From Chromobotia macracanthus (lineage: Eukaryota > Chordata > Actinopteri > Cypriniformes > Botiidae): 64,000 nucleotides of DNA. The notes beneath the pieces were generated by a model that saw only the letters and a program-made list of their open reading frames with translations, did no database searches and was not told the origin of the DNA. The stretch covers positions 8,406,001-8,470,000 of the forward strand of contig JAZGTH010000019.1 of the NCBI GenBank assembly GCA_036877525.1, read 5' to 3'. This document shows, piece after piece, positions 58,703 to 64,000 of the stretch. The number at the start of each line of letters is the position of its first letter. The stretch's first letter is position 1. Both the position numbers and the translations under genes were made by a program.

Positions 58703-59652
58703 AAAGAGACAAGAAGCAACATCTCCAATATCCAATTGTGTCTGCGAAGAGTGATGATCCATTTATCAGTCCCCTAACTTTGTCATGAAGCTGTGACCTC
58801 TGACCCCAAGCTGTGACCTCACACCAACCAGTGGATGATGTTCTGCAGAGAGTCAAAGACCAACACAAAATATTTCAGGAAGAGAATCAGTGATGAGCAT
58901 CAAGCCAGCAGAATCATCTCACACATTAGAAGATCAAGAAGCCTCCACATCATGTGTCACATACCAGTCTTCTGTTGGATCTCATCCACTGTGCTTCAAA
59001 ACATCCTGAAACAAGATGACAGTGCAGAAATCCCTAAAACTCTGACAGAAATGTACATCCATTTCCTGCTCATTCAGATAAATGTGAAGAACCAGAAGTA
59101 TGATGAGAGCATTTTGTGTTTCACTGCTGTTCATGTAGCGCATTAAAATCACTTGATGTTTTTCATCCGTTGTATAATTTGCTTAAAGCAGCAGTTGATA
59201 AAGCCCTGCAGAGTGAATCTGGACACCTGGATCTTTTCCTGCGATTCCTGCTGGGCATCTCACTGGAGTCCAATCAGAGACTCTTACAGGATCTCCTGAC
59301 ACACACAGTGGACACCTCAGAAACCATCAAGAAAGTCTTAAAACACATTAAAGCCAAAATTAAAAGCATGAAAAATACTTCTGAGCACATCTCCACTGAA
59401 AGATCCATCAACCTGTTCCTCTGTCTGCTTGAACTGAATGATCAGACTCTGTACAGAGAGATTCAGGAGTTTGTGAGATCAGACCAACACTCAGAGAATA
59501 AACTCTCTGCTGCTCACTGCTCAGCAATAGCCTACATGCTTCAGATGTCAGAGGAGGTTCTGGATGAGCTGGACCTGAAGAAATACAACACAACAGAGGA
59601 GGGTAGAAGAAGACTCATACCAGCTGTCATCAACTGCACAAGAGCTCTGTGA
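58703..59652 (+). pseudogene. NLR relic D: large NACHT exon with two internal deletions
   Basis: It is homologous to the big FISNA-NACHT exon of genes A and B. Relative to gene B, bases equal to 52722-53464 (about 743 bp) are missing after CAACACAAAA, removing FISNA and all of Walker A and B. A second gap equal to about 53704-53948 plus two bases removes the winged-helix part. Between the gaps the frame is shifted; after the second it returns to the original frame and runs to RRLIPAVINCTRAL at 59652 with the GTGAGT donor preserved. No LRR or B30.2 exon follows before the LINE. The piece at about 59125-59205 is of gene A type, whereas the flanks are of gene B type. Confidence 0.88.
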
Positions 59653-60639
59653 GTGTTTAACAGCTGTATTACACAGAGGAGTCTGAATGTTTCTGCTGAG
59701 TGATATTTAGTGTTGGGTAATTTAGGTACACGTTATAAAACCACAAATATTGAGATTTATGGGTGTACAATTGTGAATAACTATATACTGTTACCAGTTT
59801 TACTGTTTCTACTTTATATCAATAATTAACTTGGTTATATTAATAATAGTTCTGCAGAGGGACAATAATGCCATGTCTCTATACAGTTCTGAATAATAAA
59901 GGTTTATTAAAAGATGAGTTTCCTTGAGTTAATATTTACAACACATTTAGTATTGTAGTGTATGGCATGGTCCAATATTTGGATCATGTATGGATCATAA
60001 AATACCCCCTTTTACTTAAGACATACAAACCTAGGCTCCAGAGAGTCTGGAGGCAAACCTCCCCTCCAGATTGCTATCAGCAACCTCTGATACCAGGACA
60101 GTTTATGACACCCTGCACAAGCTTCAAAAGAATTCCATGGGCACCACATGGGGTTCCAATAACCCCAGGTGGCCCAAGAAAGAACACTTCTATCCAAAGG
60201 AAGAACTCTTTCTAACTTACAACTAAACAGTCCTAAACTGTATATAGTTGTATACATTCCCATGGTATGCTGGCTACAAAACTATGTATCTTTACTGTAA
60301 CTCTGTAGATAGGTATGCAAGTTTGGATTGATGTTTTGTTTGCATTCATGCATTAGGATGAATCACAACTTAATGTAGTTCAAACTCTGTCATATTTAAT
60401 ATCTAACAGATCGTCTTGTAATTTCCCATCAGACTATGTATGCTGTGTAACCATAACAGACATGATAGTCTTTCTACAATAATCTGGATTAATATTTGCA
60501 AATGTGCCATCCGGCCATAAAACATGCAAATAAGGTGTTGAGTGAGACAAAGAAACTTTGCCTGCTTAACACCTATTGGTTGTTTAAGTTTCACTGGGTG
60601 TGACCAAGCTGAACTTAAAAATGACCGCCAACACCTTAG
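59653..60639. other. Intergenic between NLR relic D and the LINE
   Basis: The LRR exons expected after relic D are absent. 60000-60240 is somewhat GC-richer and could be an old repeat, but no family was recognised. Confidence 0.4.
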
Positions 60640-63600
60640 CTTCAGTTTGTCATGTCGTCCTAGTCTTAGTCTTCGTCTTCTTGCAAGGATCAGGAATAGC
60701 GAGCTGACAGGGGAGACAACAAGAGCGCGTAAGTGTCTTGCTTTTATTTGTTTGGATAAGTTGCTTAGTTTATTGTTTACCGCCAGGGAAGATTAATTTC
60801 GACTCTGTGGTTTATTGTAGTTAATTATGTTGACTGTAATTAGTACTTGAATTCTACACATTGCTATTTGAAATAAGAGATTTTTGCTGAGTTTTTGCTT
60901 ATTTTCACCCGTAAGAGCTTTGTTATTGTGCCGTTAGTTTCGATTTGAGCCATTCGCGGCCTTTAGGCTTTGCTGTGCTAATTTGAAAGGCGGGCTTAGC
61001 TGTACTCAATCACGCGGTACTAAGAGGTGTATGTATTTATTGCGTGTTTGCACGCTGTCGCGGAAGCGTCCTCGTGTGAAGACCGACTCGGGTAAAGACC
61101 TGTGACTCTACCTGCGTGACTCCACAGCAAGGACACCGGTAGGATATTTAAGCATCTTCCTTTGCCTTCTTCTCACATCTCTTCTCCTACTTAATCGGCA
61201 TGTGCTTTCAATACATTCCTGTTGTCTCTTGGCAACGCTCGACTTTCGCACTTAGAAGGCAGCGCCATGCTTCTAACCTGCGTCCTATACGCTCTTCTTC
61301 TAACACTCCTCTCTCTGTTTCTGTGGGTCTAAGGAATTGTCAGTCAGCTGTTAACAAAGCTGACTTCATTCCAGCCTTTGCTACTAATTCTAATCTCAAT
61401 ATCTTGGGCTTGACTGAGACCTGGATTTGTCCAGAAGACTCGGCAACTCCCGCTGCAAAATAACTCCTACCTTTGTAGAGGAACTAGACATGTTGCTGTC
61501 TTCATTCCCAGATGATGGCTGTCCACTTGTACTTTTTGGTGATTTCAACATCCATCTAGAAAAGCCTTATGCTTCTGACTTCCTCTCTCTCCTAGCCTAT
61601 CTCAATCGACTCACCACCGCTAGCACCCACAAATCTGGCAACCAACTTGACCTAATTTACACACGTAACTGTATCACAGGCAACATTTTGGTAAAACCTC
61701 TGCACGTTTCGGATCATTTCTTCATTACTTTTAATCTGCAACTCCCTATTTGTGCACCTCTGAACATTTCACCCGTCACCTTCAGAAGAAACCTGCGCTC
61801 TCTTTCTTCTTCTCATCTTTCCTCTGCTGTATCTGCTGCCCTTCCCTCTCCCTCACAATTCTCATCTCTGGATGTGAATACAGCAACAGACACCTTATGT
61901 TCCACCTTAACTTCCTCTCTAGACAAGCTCTGTCCTCTGTCATCCAGACCTGCACGTGCTACTCCCTCTAATCCCTGGTTATCTGATGCTCTTCGTGAAC
62001 ACCGGACCAAACTAAGGGCTGCAGAGAGAAAATGGCACAAATCCAAAGACCCATCTGATCTAGGCAACTATCAATCTCTGCTCTCATCCTTTTCTGGTAA
62101 AGTCCATGCTGCCAAATCCACATATTTCCACAATAAAATCAACAACACCTCAAACACACGCACACTCTTCAAAACATTAAACTCTCTTCTCTGTCCCCCT
62201 CCACCACCACCCACAACCTCTTTAACTGCTAATGATTTTGCTAAATCCTTCACTGACAAAACATCCAACATCTGCAGCCAGTTCTCAGCTCCACACACAC
62301 AGGAACCCAGACCAACCACACACACACAGGCACACATGTCCTGTCTTCCTTTCTTTCCTCTCACTGAGACAGAAGGTTCCAAACTTCTCCTCAACAGTCA
62401 CCCCACCACCTACCCTCTAGATCCCATCCCCTCTCACCTCCTACAATCCATCGCTCCTGCACTTGCACCAGAACTTACTCACATCATCAACACATCTCTC
62501 CACACTGGCATCTTCCCTACTGCATTCAAGCAGGCTCGGGTAACCCCACTGCTTAAAAAACCTACATTAGACACTTCACTTGTAGACAGTTACAGACCTG
62601 TCTCTCTCCTACCATTCATAGCAAAAACTCTTAAGCGAGTTGTTTTCAATCAGGTGTCTTCTTTCCTCACTCAGAACAACCAATTGGACACCAACCAATC
62701 CGGTTTCAAGAGCGGCCACTCAACAGAGACGGCTCTACTGTCGGTCACTGAGTCCCTACAGATTGCAAAGGCTAACTCAAAATCATCAGTCCTCATTCTA
62801 CTTGATCTATCCGCTGCCTTTGACACAGTCAATCACCAGATCCTTCTGTCCACCCTCGCATCACTGGGCATCACAGGTACTCCACTTCATTGGTTTGAAA
62901 CCTACCTTCCTGGTAGGTCTTTCAGGGTTTCCTGGAGAGGGGAAGTATCCAAAGTTCATCAGCTGATCACTGGGGTTCCCCAGGGTTCTGTTCTTGGACC
63001 CCTCCTCTTCTCCATATACACTACATCACTGGGTCCCATCATACATGCACATGGGTTCTCTTACCATTGCTATGCTGACGACCCGCAGCTCTTCCTTTCA
63101 TTCCTTCCAGATGATCCCACGGTAGCTGCACGTATGTCAAGCTGTCTGGCGGACATCTCGGCATGGATGAAAGAACACCATCTGCAGCTCAACCTGGCAA
63201 AGACTGAGCTTCTTGTCTTCCCTGCCAATCCAACCCTACATCACGATTTCACCATCCAATTAGGTACATCTTCAATTACTCCATCAAATTTGGCCAGAAA
63301 TCTTGGAGTAATCTTTGATGACCAACTGACCTTCAAAGAACACATTGCTAAGACGGCTCAGTCATGCAGATTTGCATTACATAACATCAGTAAAATCAGG
63401 CCTTTTCTAACAGAACATGCAACACAACTTCTCGTCCAGGCTCTGGTCATTTCTAGGCTTGATTACTGCAATGTTCTTCTGACTCGACTGCCATCATGCA
63501 CAAACAAGCCTCTACAAATGATTCAGAACGCTGCAGCGCATCTCGTCTTCAACGAGCCCAAAAGAGCCCATGTCACCCCTCTCCTCATCTCTCTGCATTG

Positions 63601-63690
63601 GCTACCGCTCACTGCTCGCATCAAGTTCAAGGCCTTTGATTGTATAAGCTTCCACAAACACCTGTAAACTCATTCCCTCTTTCTAATGTA
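60640..63690 (+). mobile_element. L2-clade non-LTR retrotransposon (LINE), internally deleted
   Basis: A likely 5' UTR (60640-61199) precedes an open frame from 61200: VGLRNCQSAVNKADFIPAF, then ILGLTETWICPEDSATPAA, the start of the AP endonuclease. At about 61460 the frame changes and the text jumps to EELDMLLSSFPDDG and LVLFGDFNIHL, so about 70 residues of endonuclease core are missing. The reverse transcriptase is open to 63667: YRPVSLLPFIAKTL, NQSGFKSGHSTETALLS, ILLDLSAAFDTVNH (motif A), GVPQGSVLGPLLF (motif B), CYADDPQLF (motif C with both aspartates) and LQLNLAKTELLVFP. The C-terminal about 100 residues after LHWLPLTARIKFKAFD are mostly absent and no L2-type 3' tail follows. The element is not expected to move on its own. 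Confidence 0.85.
61427..63667 (+). pseudogene. LINE ORF2 part: truncated endonuclease plus reverse transcriptase
   Basis: Longest uninterrupted frame of the L2 element, 746 codons from the frame's first ATG. The RT motifs listed under the element are intact, but residues upstream belong to a deleted endonuclease and the C-terminus is shortened, so it is a non-functional remnant although the RT core is uninterrupted. Confidence 0.82.
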
Positions 63691-64000
63691 CTATGTGTAT
63701 ATATATGGTATATATATGTATGTATATGACATTTTGATCTAATGAAGACCGTATATCTCAAAAGCTCACTCTTTCACAACACATATACACAAAAGAAGGA
63801 ATTGCAGATCTGTATGCAATGTTAAATAAATCGGGAGACAATTCCAATCATACACAAACATGCAACTGTTAGATAATGACTATTACAACAGGTCTGTAAT
63901 TAGGCTTTGCTATTTAAACCTGAATTTACTGATGACGATATTTTAATGATAATATTCAGTTTGATAATGAAGACGACCAAATTCAAATTTTATTTGTCAC
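63691..64000. other. AT-rich flank
   Basis: A short TATATATG-type run lies at about 63697-63728. Nothing else was recognised up to the window end. Confidence 0.45.

Overview
This window is vertebrate nuclear DNA, almost certainly from a teleost fish and probably an otophysan or cyprinid-like species. The evidence is spliced genes with GT-AG introns, NACHT-LRR-B30.2 genes of the expanded fish NLR type, clustered C2H2 zinc-finger genes, an L2-clade LINE, an I/Nimb-like LINE tail ending in GAA repeats, tRNA-derived SINEs and abundant (CA)n. No operons, CRISPR arrays or prokaryotic features are present. I rebuilt gene models by hand from splice signals, reading phase and homology between copies. 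Family names come from recognising motifs, not from a database search.

Region 1 (1-17.1 kb) begins with a decayed P2RX7-C-terminus-like gene (1645-2690, +). It then holds a C2H2 zinc-finger cluster: a one-finger relic (about 4.6 kb, -), a decaying copy (5557-8250, -), and two intact 540-residue, 11-finger genes (10342-12993 and 14402-17053, +). Copies 1 and 2 are inverted and head to head. Copies 2 and 3 are direct repeats at a constant 4060-bp offset with no net indel. The 3' end of an I/Nimb-like LINE abuts exon 1 of copy 2.

Region 2 (18.2-28.4 kb, -) is a complete adhesion GPCR of the ADGRE/CD97 type: 18 exons and 777 residues, with signal peptide, four calcium-binding EGF modules, GAIN domain, GPS, seven-helix domain and short tail. 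Its last intron is almost entirely a CA/GACA microsatellite that also supplies the 5' splice site.

Region 3 (28.4-40.6 kb) contains a 1.4-kb compound minisatellite with 23 copies of a constant 33-bp core separated by variable (CA)n. It also contains a compact secreted protein with four Ig domains (34773-38810, -) whose sequence closely follows the Ig repeats of perlecan (HSPG2), and a CpG-rich segment carrying a 27-bp tandem repeat.

Region 4 (40.8-59.7 kb, +) is an NLR tandem array. Two intact genes (1012 and 994 residues) have FISNA, NACHT, two LRR exons and B30.2. Two broken relatives accompany them: one with a mutated P-loop and one with two large deletions and a mosaic sequence. A 574-bp block upstream of the two intact genes is almost identical, so duplication or conversion is recent.

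Region 5 (60.6-63.7 kb, +) is an L2-clade LINE with internal deletions in the endonuclease and C-terminal parts but an intact reverse-transcriptase core.
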